From Flavobacterium sp. 1 (GTDB lineage: Bacteria > Bacteroidota > Bacteroidia > Flavobacteriales > Flavobacteriaceae), in assembly GCF_002797935.1 (NCBI RefSeq), contig NZ_PGER01000001.1:3286001-3350000 (forward strand): 64,000 nt of DNA, given 5' to 3'. The notes under the pieces are model-generated. The model ran no database searches, was not told where the DNA came from, and was given only the letters and a program-made list of their open reading frames with translations. A program made the translations under genes and the position numbers. How positions within the stretch are numbered: position 1 is the first letter of the stretch; each line of letters starts with the position of its first letter. This document shows, piece by piece, positions 17,422 through 26,871 of the stretch.

Positions 17422-18696
17422 TTACATTTTATCCAACAGGTAAAAATACTCCCGCTCTATATTTTCCTGATGATTAGAATGGGCAATTCTGACCATTTCG
17501 GCCGCGCGCTGTTTTAAAGTCTTGCCATATAAATCGGCAATTCCGTTTTCGGTGATTACATAATGAATATGTCCTCTGGTTGTTACCACTCCAGCGCCTT
17601 GTTTCAAAAAAGGGACAATTCTGCTTACACCGTTTTTGGTAGTTGACGGCAAAGCAATAATAGCTTTTCCGCCATCGCTTAAAGATGCTCCTCGTATAAA
17701 ATCCATTTGTCCCCCAACACCCGAATACATTCTCGGACCAATAGAATCAGCACAAACCTGTCCAGTTAAATCTACTTCAATTGCCGAATTAATAGCAATC
17801 ATTTTTGGATTTTTCCTGATTCTGGCGGTATCATTAACTGTTGAAGATTCTCGTAATTCGATAAACGGATTATCACTTACAAAATCATACAACCGCTTAG
17901 AGCCTAACACAAAAGTGGACAGCACCCTTCCTCTTAATGATCCTTTATAATTACAATTGATCACATTGCTTTCAATCAAGTCAATCACACCATCCGAAAA
18001 CATTTCGGTGTGTAATCCTAAATCTTTATGGTTCCCCAATTTGCTTAATGCGGCATTAGGAATCGATCCAATTCCCATTTGGAGTGTACTCCTATCCTCA
18101 ATCAAAGAAGCAATATAATCTCCTATTTTATCTTCCTCGGCGGTAAAAAGCTCCACTTCATGAGAATAAATAGGCACATCCACGGCTACCATATAATTTA
18201 TTTCTGAAATATGCAGGATTCCGTCACCAAAAGTTCTCGGCATCTGAGGATTTACCTGCGCTATCACAATTTTCGCATTCTCAATCGCAGCAACGCAAGC
18301 TTCCACTGAAACTCCAAGGGAACAATATCCGTGGCTGTCAGGCGGTGACACATGAATAAAAACAACATCTATCGGCAATACATTTCTTCGGAACAGACGC
18401 GGCAGTTCACTCAAAAAAACTGGAGTATATGAGCCATTCCCTGCTTTTAAAGTATGCCGAACATTCCCGCCAATAAAAAATGAATTGACATGAAAACTTT
18501 CGGCAAGGTCAGGATTAGCGTATCGCGCCTCGCCTTCGGTATGCAAATGGCATATTTCTACATTCCGCAGTTCAGAAGCTCTTTCAGTTAAAGCATTGGC
18601 TAGAATTGTAGGTGTTGCCCCAGCAGCCTGCAGATAAACCCTATCCCCTGATTTCACGACTTTGACAGCCTCCTCAGCAGTTACATATTTTTCCAT
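17422..18696 (-). CDS. Acetyl-CoA hydrolase/transferase family protein
   Basis: Class I CoA-transferase or hydrolase; close relatives are annotated as acetyl-CoA hydrolase or 4-hydroxybutyrate CoA-transferase. The start is set at ATG 18696 (425 residues, MEKYVTAEEAVKVVKSGDRV), which is the family N terminus; an upstream in-frame start at 18750 adds an unlikely hydrophobic leader. The block GIGSIPNAALSKLG is followed by LHTEMFSDG, where the Glu is the expected CoA-thioester nucleophile, and GVGGQMDFIRGA lies near the C terminus. Probable role in acetate/butyrate-type CoA exchange; the true acyl substrate is not determined. Confidence 0.88.
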   Translation of the reverse strand: MEKYVTAEEAVKVVKSGDRVYLQAAGATPTILANALTERASELRNVEICHLHTEGEARYANPDLAESFHVNSFFIGGNVRHTLKAGNGSYTPVFLSELPRLFRRNVLPIDVVFIHVSPPDSHGYCSLGVSVEACVAAIENAKIVIAQVNPQMPRTFGDGILHISEINYMVAVDVPIYSHEVELFTAEEDKIGDYIASLIEDRSTLQMGIGSIPNAALSKLGNHKDLGLHTEMFSDGVIDLIESNVINCNYKGSLRGRVLSTFVLGSKRLYDFVSDNPFIELRESSTVNDTARIRKNPKMIAINSAIEVDLTGQVCADSIGPRMYSGVGGQMDFIRGASLSDGGKAIIALPSTTKNGVSRIVPFLKQGAGVVTTRGHIHYVITENGIADLYGKTLKQRAAEMVRIAHSNHQENIEREYFYLLDKM

Positions 18697-18824
18697 AAAT
18701 GTTATATTTATAACAAAAGTAAAGCAAATAGAAAAAATAAAATATGACAACGCTCATATTCAAATTACAAAAAGACAAAATCATCCATTGTGTTGCCGTA
18801 GATTAAATTTCCTCTGCTCAAAAA

Positions 18825-20081
18825 TTACAATATAAAACTGTGCAATAAACCTTCAGCGGCATAAATCAAAAGCCCAACCAAACCGCCCACAAGCGTACCA
18901 TTTATCCGAATGTATTGAAGATCGCTTCCTATTTCCAGTTCCAGTTTTTTGGAAACTTCATCGGTATCCCAGCCTTTTACAGTCGAAGAAATCAAGTCGC
19001 CAATCATTTTTTTGTTATTGATAAGCACCGAAAGCAAATCATTTTTGACAAAATTATTAATCTTATCCATCATCAGCTGATCGGCTTGTATTCCTTTGCC
19101 AAAACCCTGAATCATATTGGCAATGCTCTTTTTTATCGAAGATTCCTCTTTTTGAGCCAAATCATGAGCTATAGCCGTTTTGATTTCCAGCCAAATTCCG
19201 CTGATATAATCCTGAACTTCTTTTTTATTGGCAAAGCCAAGAACCAAATCATTAACTTTCTGCTGCATTTCGGGGGATTCTTTCAGCTCAGTTATAAAAT
19301 CCATTACATAGTCGTTGATTTTTTTTCGGATTGTGCTGTCTTCGTGACTTGCCTGTTCTAGAAAATCGTACAGCCCATTAAAAACTCCTTCTGCAATTTT
19401 TTTATCGACCAAACCAAAAGAAAGAAATGGCGTGGAGCTTTTCACTTTTTCTTCAATCAGATGCTTGTTGTTGTGCAATTCTACAATAAGCGTTTTGATA
19501 ACATTGGTCACCAACTCTTCTTGTTTTTTGCTTTTCGTCAATGAATCCAAACCAAGAGCAATCCATTCGGCAAAATTCAGTTTGCTCAGTTTGTCACTAA
19601 ATTGTGTTTGCACAAAATGCTTTACCTGCTCATCATCGATGGTTTTCAAAACTCCCGGAATCACATTTTCTGCAATTAAATTAGCCGCCAAATTAGCGTT
19701 TTTCTCTTCCATCAGCCAGTCCGAAGCTTTTACCGCCACGTTAAACTGTTCAATTTTTACTTCCAATTTCTCCCTTGTCAAAAACTCATCCGAAACAAAA
19801 TTTCCCAGGTTCTCCCCTATTTCATCTTTTTTTGCAGGGATTATTGCAGTATGCCAAATGGGAATTCCAAGCGGATGCCTGAACAAAGCAACGACTGCAA
19901 ACCAATCAGCAATACCTCCCACCATTGCGGCTTCGCTAAATGCTTTTAGTATTCCAATATTATAAAAAACTGCTACTCCGAAAAGAAGTACAGCAGTTCC
20001 AAAAAACAGGAATGCAACTCTTTTCATTTTATTCAACTTCTGTTCCTTCTTGCTATTTTCCCGATCTAAAGATGCATTCAT
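18825..20081 (-). CDS. DUF445 family membrane protein
   Basis: A 418-residue protein of the DUF445 family (YjiN-like). The conserved start region is clear: a first transmembrane segment (VAFLFFGTAVLLFGVAVFY), then EAAMVGGIADWFAVVALFRHPLGIPIWHTAIIP, and a terminal membrane segment (GTLVGGLVGLLIYAAEGLLH). The long middle is helical and charged, probably coiled coil. Function is unknown; an inner-membrane location is inferred. Monocistronic, followed by a short intergenic region towards the CoA-transferase gene. Confidence 0.85.
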   Translation of the reverse strand: MNASLDRENSKKEQKLNKMKRVAFLFFGTAVLLFGVAVFYNIGILKAFSEAAMVGGIADWFAVVALFRHPLGIPIWHTAIIPAKKDEIGENLGNFVSDEFLTREKLEVKIEQFNVAVKASDWLMEEKNANLAANLIAENVIPGVLKTIDDEQVKHFVQTQFSDKLSKLNFAEWIALGLDSLTKSKKQEELVTNVIKTLIVELHNNKHLIEEKVKSSTPFLSFGLVDKKIAEGVFNGLYDFLEQASHEDSTIRKKINDYVMDFITELKESPEMQQKVNDLVLGFANKKEVQDYISGIWLEIKTAIAHDLAQKEESSIKKSIANMIQGFGKGIQADQLMMDKINNFVKNDLLSVLINNKKMIGDLISSTVKGWDTDEVSKKLELEIGSDLQYIRINGTLVGGLVGLLIYAAEGLLHSFIL

Positions 20082-20130
20082 ACTATAACTAATTGATTTA
20101 TTGCTAATTTACAACTATACTTTAAAATTT

Positions 20131-20206
20131 AACCGCAAAGTTCACAAAGAATATCGCAAAGTTTGCCAAGCTTTGTGTCCATTGTGGCTTCTTTGTGAAC
20201 TTTGTA
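20131..20206. repeat. 'cgcaaagttcacaaag' inverted repeat
   Basis: CAAAGTTCACAAAG at 20136-20149 is the exact inverted complement of CTTTGTGAACTTTG at 20191-20204, with a further GCAAAG / CTTTG pair inside. This word family is a recurring intergenic repeat in Flavobacterium. It lies between the divergent DUF445 and map genes. Confidence 0.7.
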
Positions 20207-20260
20207 TTTAGATCAAAAAATTAAAACAAACCCAACCTAAAAGAAATAATTTTAAAAGTG

Positions 20261-20268
20261 TATTTTTG
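20261..20268 (+). promoter_or_regulatory. -7 box of map
   Basis: TATTTTTG, a match to TAnnTTTG, 20 bases upstream of the map start codon. Confidence 0.5.
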
Positions 20269-20288
20269 CACTCTGAAAATTCGAAAAT

Positions 20289-21107
20289 ATGATTATTCAA
20301 AAGACCCGTGAGGAAATAGAATTGATGCGCGAAAGTGCATTGATCGTATCAAAAACATTAGGAATGATTGCTTCTGAAATAAAAGAAGGAGTTACTACAT
20401 TATATCTTGACAAAAGAGCCGAAGAATTCATCAGGGATCATGGTGCTGTACCAAGTTTTCTTGGACTTTACGACTTTCCGAATTCGTTGTGTATGAGCCC
20501 AAATTCACAAGTGGTACACGGAATCCCAAACAACAAACCGTTAGAAAGCGGTGATGTTATTTCGGTTGACTGCGGTGCATTCAAGAACGGATTTCACGGT
20601 GACCACGCCTACTCGTTCGAAATTGGAGAAGTCGCTCCAGAAACTAAAAAATTACTTCAAGTAACCAAAGAATCTTTATACGTAGGAATCCGCGAATTGC
20701 GAATTGGAAACCGTGTTGAAGACGTTGGGAATGCAATCCAAAAATATACCGAAGCACACGGTTATGGTGTGGTTCGAGAACTTGTTGGTCACGGTGTAGG
20801 ACAAAAAATGCACGAAGATCCCGAAATGCCTAACTATGGAAAACGAGGTCGTGGCAAACTTTTCATTGAAGGAATGGTTGTTGCCATCGAACCGATGATC
20901 AACATGGGAACTAAAAACATTAAACAGCATAAAGACGGCTGGACAATCACCACTGCTGACGGAAAACCAAGTGCCCATTTTGAACATGATGTTGCTATCA
21001 TCGACGGAAAACCTGAGATTTTATCGACGTTTGCGTATATCTATAAAGAATTAGGAATCGTGAGCAACGAAGAAGATGAGTTCCGCAAAACCCCACTAGT
21101 TCTATAA
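20289..21107 (+). CDS. map: Type I methionine aminopeptidase
   Basis: Removes the initiator methionine from nascent proteins in the cytoplasm. The dinuclear-metal ligands of the M24 family are recognisable: Asp in ISVDCGA, Asp in FHGDHAY, His in VGHGVGQKMHEDP, Glu in VAIEPM and Glu in FEHDVAI context. Length 272 residues is typical. The stop codon overlaps the start of the next gene by one base (TAATG), so the methyltransferase is translated from the same transcript. Confidence 0.96.
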   Translation: MIIQKTREEIELMRESALIVSKTLGMIASEIKEGVTTLYLDKRAEEFIRDHGAVPSFLGLYDFPNSLCMSPNSQVVHGIPNNKPLESGDVISVDCGAFKNGFHGDHAYSFEIGEVAPETKKLLQVTKESLYVGIRELRIGNRVEDVGNAIQKYTEAHGYGVVRELVGHGVGQKMHEDPEMPNYGKRGRGKLFIEGMVVAIEPMINMGTKNIKQHKDGWTITTADGKPSAHFEHDVAIIDGKPEILSTFAYIYKELGIVSNEEDEFRKTPLVL

Positions 21108-21871
21108 TGAAAAAACTCTTTAAAGTTATACTCAACACTATTCCTCGTCCTTTATTAATTAGGATGAGTTATGTCGCACGCCCTTTTATCGCTTTTTCAT
21201 TAAAAGGAGATACTTATACCGATCCAATCGATGGTAGAAGCTTCAAATCGTTCTTGCCTTATGGGTACGAAACACAACGAAACAATGTGCTTTCGCCAAG
21301 TACGCTTTCATTGGAGAGACACCGTTTGCTTTGGTTATACCTAAACGAACAAACTGATTTTTTTACTGTTCCTAAGAAAGTATTGCATTTTGCACCAGAA
21401 CAGGCTTTTTACAAAATGTTCCGCAAGCAGAAAAATCTAGATTACACCACAACCGATTTGTTTTCGCCTTTGGCGGATGTAAAAGCGGATATTTGTAATT
21501 TGCCTTTTGAAGACAATCAATATGACGTTATTCTGTGCAATCACGTATTGGAACACATTCCGGATGACACCAAAGCCATGCAGGAATTGTATCGCGTTTT
21601 GAAACCTGGCGGAATGGCTATCCTTCAAATTCCGCAAGACTTAAAAAGAGACGTAACTTTTGCAGACGATTCCATTACCGACCAAAAAGAACGTGCCAAA
21701 ATATTTGGTCAATACGACCACGTACGTATTTATGGTCGTGATTATTTTGATAAACTAAGAAGCATTGGTTTTACAGTTGTTGAGGAAGATTACACCAATA
21801 AAATTGCTCCCGAAATGGTAGAAAAATATTGTTTAGCAAAAGGCGAAATCATTCCTGTTTGCTTTAAATAA
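21107..21871 (+). CDS. Class I SAM-dependent methyltransferase
   Basis: A 254-residue methyltransferase of the Methyltransf_11 type: the segment DICNLPFEDNQYDVILCNHVLEHI (about residues 125-148) carries motif II and the post-II helix, followed by ELYRVLKPGGMAILQIP (motif III). Motif I is atypical, VLHFAPEQAF in place of a glycine-rich loop, a feature shared with other proteins of this subgroup. It is coupled to map by a one-base overlap. Substrate unknown. Confidence 0.82.
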   Translation: MKKLFKVILNTIPRPLLIRMSYVARPFIAFSLKGDTYTDPIDGRSFKSFLPYGYETQRNNVLSPSTLSLERHRLLWLYLNEQTDFFTVPKKVLHFAPEQAFYKMFRKQKNLDYTTTDLFSPLADVKADICNLPFEDNQYDVILCNHVLEHIPDDTKAMQELYRVLKPGGMAILQIPQDLKRDVTFADDSITDQKERAKIFGQYDHVRIYGRDYFDKLRSIGFTVVEEDYTNKIAPEMVEKYCLAKGEIIPVCFK

Positions 21872-21900
21872 AGTCATTGGATTCAACAAAAAATATTTTG

Positions 21901-21973
21901 CCACAGATTACACAGATTCACACAGATTTTTATTTACGTATTTTTAATCTGTGAAAATCATCTAAATCTGTAG
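21901..21973. repeat. 'cacagattacacagatt' intergenic repeat
   Basis: Three tandem CACAGATT words (from 21902) are followed after 16 bases by their complement (AATCTGTG at about 21946-21953) and a degenerate AATCTGT, so the transcript can fold back. A common Flavobacterium intergenic repeat type, here in the gap before the SNF2 helicase gene. Confidence 0.65.
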
Positions 21974-22020
21974 CTTAAAAAATTTCAATCCTCGTCATGT
22001 ATCTAAATAAATAACTGATT

Positions 22021-24927
22021 TTGAAAACTGAAGCCCCCTTTCTGTTTTGTTTTGATATAAGTTTTGAAAAAAAACTGAATCATTATATCCCAACGGCATA
22101 TATTATCAAACAAACGAAGGAAATAAAATATTTAGATAAAAAAGCAAGCCCCGAAGTTTTACAAAGTTTCGGGATTATTTTTGAAGATTTAGACAACAAC
22201 ACCAAAAAAGTGTTGACTATATGCGAAAATTTAAAACCCGAAAAAGTTTTTAAAAAATTCAGCAAAAACAGTAAGTCTGCCAAAACTATTGATGATTTAC
22301 TGAAAGACAGCAAACTTGAATTTGGCATTCGTCAATTTACAAAAACCAACTTAGACCAATTTTACACTTTAATCAAACAAGAAAACTTTCCGTTATCAAT
22401 AAATTTAGACAGAGAGAAAGATTTCAGAAACAGCCATGTTTCTGTCAATCATCCGTCTTTGGAAACGCAACTCCATTTTGACAAACACGAAAATGGAATC
22501 ACCTATATCTTAGCTTTAAAAGACAACGAAACTGTTTTTTATCCATCAGACAAAACAATCGAATTGCTTTTGGACGAACCGAGCTGGCTCATTGTAGACA
22601 AAAAACTTTTCCATTTACAACACATCAATTCTAAAAAAATCACTCCTTTTTTGACGAAAAAATCTATTGAAATTCCATCCAAATTGGTTCCTGACTATTT
22701 TGAGAAATTCATTAAAGATGTTGCAAAAAAAGCAGACATTACCGCAACAGGATTTGAGCTTGAGACCAAAAACAAAATCGTTTCCTGTGCGATTCAACCT
22801 GTGTTGGATTTTTTTAAAAACAGCTATTATGTCAATTTAATTTTCGATTATAACGGGTATTCCTTTGAATTAAATTCAACTAAAAAAACACATTCGAATA
22901 TTGATTTAAGCGATTTGAACAACATCAAACTTATTCAATACAAACGCTCTGAAACCGAATTTTCATTTACTGATAAATTACAAAAATTAGGTTTGTCCAA
23001 AACTGAAAATGGTTTGTTTGGGCTTTCGCCAAAAGCAGAAAAACAAGATCCATACGCTACTATCCAATGGGTGATAGAAAACCAGGGAATTCTCGAATCT
23101 TCGGGATTTTCTGTTAAAAATTTGAAAATTGACAGTAAGAAAATTAACACTCGAAAAGTAGAAATTCAGTTTTCGAATGAAGTCAAAAGCGATTGGTTTG
23201 ACATCAAAATGACAGTGGTTTGTGAGGAATTCGAATTTAATTTCAGCGAACTGATTTCGAATATAAAAAACCGAAACCGACTCTTCCTTTTACCTAATGG
23301 CAGCTACTTTTTGATTCCAATTGAATGGATGACACTTTATGCTCAAATGGCAAAATTGGCAAAAGTCCAAAACGGGAATCTTGTTTTACCCAAAAGCAAT
23401 TTTGCTGTTTTGGATAATATTCCAGAACTAAAGGGGTCAACTAATTTACAAGAAGCCATAGAATACCAATCTTCGCCTTTGGTAAAAGCGACATTGAGAC
23501 CCTATCAAATTGAAGGAGTCAAATGGCTTTTGGAACATTACAACAATGGTTTAGGTGCTTGCTTGGCCGACGATATGGGATTGGGGAAAACACTGCAAAC
23601 CCTGACGACACTCGTTGCTGTGCAGGAACAATTGGATTTTGAAAAAGCCGAAAACGTTCAGCTGGATTTGTTTGGAAACGAAATTGTAACTCCAAAAGAA
23701 TACCTAAAAGCATTGATTGTTCTGCCGTCTTCTTTGGTGTTTAATTGGTATAATGAAGCCCGAAAATTCACCCCGCATTTCCGCAGAATACAATACATTG
23801 GCAACGACCGAAAAATGCTTTCGAAAAAACTGGAAAAATACGACTTGATTTTTACGAGCTATTCTATTGTTTCGAGAGATATTTCTATTTTAGAAAAATA
23901 CAATTTCAGGTATTTGATTTTGGACGAAAGTCAATACATCAAAAACAAGAACTCCAAAATTTTCAAGGCTATCAATCAAGTAAAAGCCAGTCACAAAATA
24001 TCATTGAGCGGAACTCCTATAGAGAATTCACTCGATGATTTATGGTCGCAAATGCAGTTTATCAATCCGAATATTTTGGGAAGCTATGCTTTTTTTGCCG
24101 AAAATTATAAATTGCCAATCGAGAAAAAGCAGGATGAGAACAGTTTATTAGAACTGAAAAACCTCATCAATCCTTTTATTCTGCGACGTACCAAAGAACA
24201 AGTTTTAAAAGATTTACCAGAACTGTCCGAGCAGATTTTCTATTGCGAAATGGAACTTGAACAGGAAAAACTTTACGAAGAAGAAAAATCCAAAGCCCGA
24301 AACTCGCTATTAAAAACTGATGGCTCTGAAGTAGCTAAAATTAGCATTATTAATACTTTGATGCGTTTAAGACAATTGAGCAATCACCCAAAAATGATTG
24401 ATTCGAAATCCGAAATGGATTCGGGGAAATATATCGCTGTTACCCGTTATCTTGAAACTTTGGTACAATCCAATCAAAAAACGATTGTTTTCAGTTCGTT
24501 TGTATCCAATTTAGAATTTTATAAAACTTGGTGTAAAGAAAACAAAATCGATTTTTGCGAACTTACGGGAGAAACTCCTTTAAAAGAAAGAGAATACCAA
24601 GTCAATCGTTTCCAGCAACAGGAAAAACCATTGTTGTTTTTCGTTTCTTTAAAAGCGGGAGGCGTTGGACTTAACATAACGAAAGCCTCTTATGTGGTTT
24701 TCCTTGACCCTTGGTGGAATCCATTTTCAGAAAAACAGGGAATTGGCCGAGCCCATCGAATCGGGCAGATGAACAAGGTAAATGTGATTCGGTTTATCAC
24801 CAAAAATACCGTTGAAGAAAAAATCATCCGCCTGCAGGAAAGCAAAAAATTATTGTCTGATTCCCTTTTGGACGAAAACTACATTGGTGACGAAATCGAG
24901 GATAATTTGAATTTTATACTGGAATAG
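22021..24927 (+). CDS. SNF2-family DEAD/DEAH-box helicase
   Basis: A 968-residue ATP-dependent DNA translocase. The start must be TTG 22021: an in-frame stop lies three codons upstream and no in-frame ATG occurs for well over 100 codons. The N-terminal half (1-480) is poorly conserved. Helicase motifs follow: DDMGLGKTLQT (Walker A), LDESQYIKN (DEAH variant DESQ), SGTPIENSLDDLWSQM, and in the second lobe VSLKAGGVGLNIT and QGIGRAHRIGQ. This is the RapA/HepA-like architecture; the role in transcription or chromatin-like remodelling is inferred from the family. Monocistronic. Confidence 0.92.
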   Translation: MKTEAPFLFCFDISFEKKLNHYIPTAYIIKQTKEIKYLDKKASPEVLQSFGIIFEDLDNNTKKVLTICENLKPEKVFKKFSKNSKSAKTIDDLLKDSKLEFGIRQFTKTNLDQFYTLIKQENFPLSINLDREKDFRNSHVSVNHPSLETQLHFDKHENGITYILALKDNETVFYPSDKTIELLLDEPSWLIVDKKLFHLQHINSKKITPFLTKKSIEIPSKLVPDYFEKFIKDVAKKADITATGFELETKNKIVSCAIQPVLDFFKNSYYVNLIFDYNGYSFELNSTKKTHSNIDLSDLNNIKLIQYKRSETEFSFTDKLQKLGLSKTENGLFGLSPKAEKQDPYATIQWVIENQGILESSGFSVKNLKIDSKKINTRKVEIQFSNEVKSDWFDIKMTVVCEEFEFNFSELISNIKNRNRLFLLPNGSYFLIPIEWMTLYAQMAKLAKVQNGNLVLPKSNFAVLDNIPELKGSTNLQEAIEYQSSPLVKATLRPYQIEGVKWLLEHYNNGLGACLADDMGLGKTLQTLTTLVAVQEQLDFEKAENVQLDLFGNEIVTPKEYLKALIVLPSSLVFNWYNEARKFTPHFRRIQYIGNDRKMLSKKLEKYDLIFTSYSIVSRDISILEKYNFRYLILDESQYIKNKNSKIFKAINQVKASHKISLSGTPIENSLDDLWSQMQFINPNILGSYAFFAENYKLPIEKKQDENSLLELKNLINPFILRRTKEQVLKDLPELSEQIFYCEMELEQEKLYEEEKSKARNSLLKTDGSEVAKISIINTLMRLRQLSNHPKMIDSKSEMDSGKYIAVTRYLETLVQSNQKTIVFSSFVSNLEFYKTWCKENKIDFCELTGETPLKEREYQVNRFQQQEKPLLFFVSLKAGGVGLNITKASYVVFLDPWWNPFSEKQGIGRAHRIGQMNKVNVIRFITKNTVEEKIIRLQESKKLLSDSLLDENYIGDEIEDNLNFILE

Positions 24928-25059
24928 TTTGCCAAGATAAACGCATGAATTTTTTACCGCAGATTGCTTCACCTATTTGCTGTTCATTTTAAACTCATAT
25001 CTTACTCTGATTAATTTCCATTAATTTGTATATTTACAATCTATGAACGATAGCCCATA

Positions 25060-26307
25060 ATGAAATCAATAGCCGTTTTACTTCTTTCTTTCTTTTACCT
25101 AGCCTTAACAGCCCAAGTTCAGACTGAAATAGCGCCACCATATAACATCAAAACTGCTTCTTTCGTTCAGAACAGTCAAAACGTTGTTCCCATCTTTCAA
25201 TTAGGGGAATCCTTTGGGTTTCAATTTGACGACTTATTTGGCAATGAAGCCGACTATTATTACGAAATCACCCATTGCGACTATAATTGGGTCCCCACAG
25301 ATATTCCAAAAAGCGAATATCTTTCTGGTTTTGACAGCCAAAAAATTCAGGAATACGTCAACTCTTTCAATACATTACAGATTTTCACTCATTACCGATT
25401 ATCCATTCCGAATGATTACACCAAAATAAAATTAAGCGGTAATTATGTGCTCACTATTTTAAATTCTGATAAAGAGGTCATTTTGAAAAGATATTTTGTA
25501 CTGTATGAGAATATAGTATCTGTCCCTTTAAAAATAAAACGCCCGAGAACCGTCAAAAACATTTATTCGAAACACAATCTGAATTTCGAAATTAACACAG
25601 ATGATTTTCTGCTGCAAAATCCGACTCAAAATTTAAAAGTAGTACTGCTTCAAAACGGCAATTTCAATACCGCCATTAAGAATATTGCACCACAATACAA
25701 TATAGGCAATGTTTTTGTTTATAAATACGACCAAGAAACGCAATTTTGGGCTGGCAATGAATTTTTAAATTTTGATTCCAAAGACATCAAAAACGCTAAT
25801 AATTATGTGGGTTTCGTTAATTCTGATAACGGTATTTACAATACGCATTTATTTACCAATAGTGCTAAAGCCAATTTTCCCTATTCCAATTATTCTGATC
25901 TTAACGGAAATTTTTCGATCCGAAAACTAGACGGAGAAAACAATACAATTGAAGCCGACTATTCTTGGGTTTATTTTAGCCTGTCTGCTCCTTTGGCAAA
26001 TCCGAGTTCTTCTGTTTATATAGTGGGAATGTTCAATAATTACAGCACAACTCCCGAAAACAAAATGGATTTTAATACTGAAAAAGGGATTTATGAAAAA
26101 GCAATTTTAATCAAACAGGGATTTACAAACTATCAATATACAACAGTAGACAGCAAAGGATTTATCGACTTAGAAAATGCAATTGATGGAAATTTTTATC
26201 AAACTGAAAATGATTATACGGTATTGGTTTACTACAAAGGAAATACTGACCGATATGTAAAAGTCATTGGAAAAGGAACCGCCAATTCATTAAATATAAC
26301 AAATTAG
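25060..26307 (+). CDS. Type IX secretion system plug protein (DUF5103)
   Basis: A 415-residue exported protein (signal [19 protein letters not shown]) of the DUF5103 family, now known as the type IX secretion plug protein that closes the SprA translocon on its periplasmic side. Recognisable blocks are [20 protein letters not shown], the DYNWVPTD segment and [11 protein letters not shown] in the C-terminal beta-sandwich. Its presence says the organism has a type IX secretion system, as in gliding Flavobacteria. The assignment rests on family recognition; no other T9SS gene lies in the window. Confidence 0.85.
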   Translation: MKSIAVLLLSFFYLALTAQVQTEIAPPYNIKTASFVQNSQNVVPIFQLGESFGFQFDDLFGNEADYYYEITHCDYNWVPTDIPKSEYLSGFDSQKIQEYVNSFNTLQIFTHYRLSIPNDYTKIKLSGNYVLTILNSDKEVILKRYFVLYENIVSVPLKIKRPRTVKNIYSKHNLNFEINTDDFLLQNPTQNLKVVLLQNGNFNTAIKNIAPQYNIGNVFVYKYDQETQFWAGNEFLNFDSKDIKNANNYVGFVNSDNGIYNTHLFTNSAKANFPYSNYSDLNGNFSIRKLDGENNTIEADYSWVYFSLSAPLANPSSSVYIVGMFNNYSTTPENKMDFNTEKGIYEKAILIKQGFTNYQYTTVDSKGFIDLENAIDGNFYQTENDYTVLVYYKGNTDRYVKVIGKGTANSLNITN

Positions 26308-26387
26308 AAAACTTTGAAAAATTTTAAATAGAATATTCATTTTTTTCGTAGATTTGTCGCCATATAGCACTTAATTAGCTCATTAAC

Positions 26388-26774
26388 ATGGTTTCGCAAA
26401 TAACAAGAGGCATTAAAATTTCGGTAATGACTAGTTTTGAAGGAACCTACTTCAAAAACTACAAGATTCACTTTGCCTTTAGTTACGAGATTACAATTGA
26501 AAACCACAGTAAAGACTCTGTTCAATTGACTTCACGCCATTGGGAAATCTACGACTCCTTAAATGATTTAGAATATGTTGACGGAGAAGGTGTTATCGGT
26601 AAAAAACCAGTTTTAAAACCTGGAGAACAGCATACTTATAGTTCAGGCTGTTTATTATCGTCTCCTTATGGAGCAATGAAAGGATATTTTAATATGATAA
26701 ATTTTACTTCTACCAAATCTTTTAGGGTTATCGTACCTACTTTTAAAATGTGTGCTCCTTTTGCTATGAATTAA
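26388..26774 (+). CDS. apaG: ApaG family protein
   Basis: A 128-residue single-domain fibronectin-III-like protein. The conserved sequence YEITIENHSKDSVQLTSRHW, then VDGEGVIGKKPVLKPGEQHTYSSG and SPYGAMKGYF, is unmistakable for ApaG. In enterobacteria it has been linked to cobalt and magnesium efflux phenotypes; the biochemical function is not settled. It sits in the same direction just ahead of pruA but has its own spacing and likely separate transcription. Confidence 0.93.
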   Translation: MVSQITRGIKISVMTSFEGTYFKNYKIHFAFSYEITIENHSKDSVQLTSRHWEIYDSLNDLEYVDGEGVIGKKPVLKPGEQHTYSSGCLLSSPYGAMKGYFNMINFTSTKSFRVIVPTFKMCAPFAMN

Positions 26775-26822
26775 ATTGACTTTAATTACAACATTTTTAG
26801 CATAATTTAAATCTTTCCTTTG

Positions 26823-26830
26823 TACTTTTG
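26823..26830 (+). promoter_or_regulatory. -7 box of pruA
   Basis: TACTTTTG, matching TAnnTTTG, 41 bases before the pruA start codon. Confidence 0.5.
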
Positions 26831-26871
26831 CATCAAATTATATAATTGCTTACTAATTAATTATAAAAGAC

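Noticed and set aside
19432..19965. 177-codon open frame on the + strand, with a second one at 18915-19361
   Set aside because: Both lie antisense to the well-supported DUF445 gene, have Ser/Phe/Ile-rich composition and match no family.
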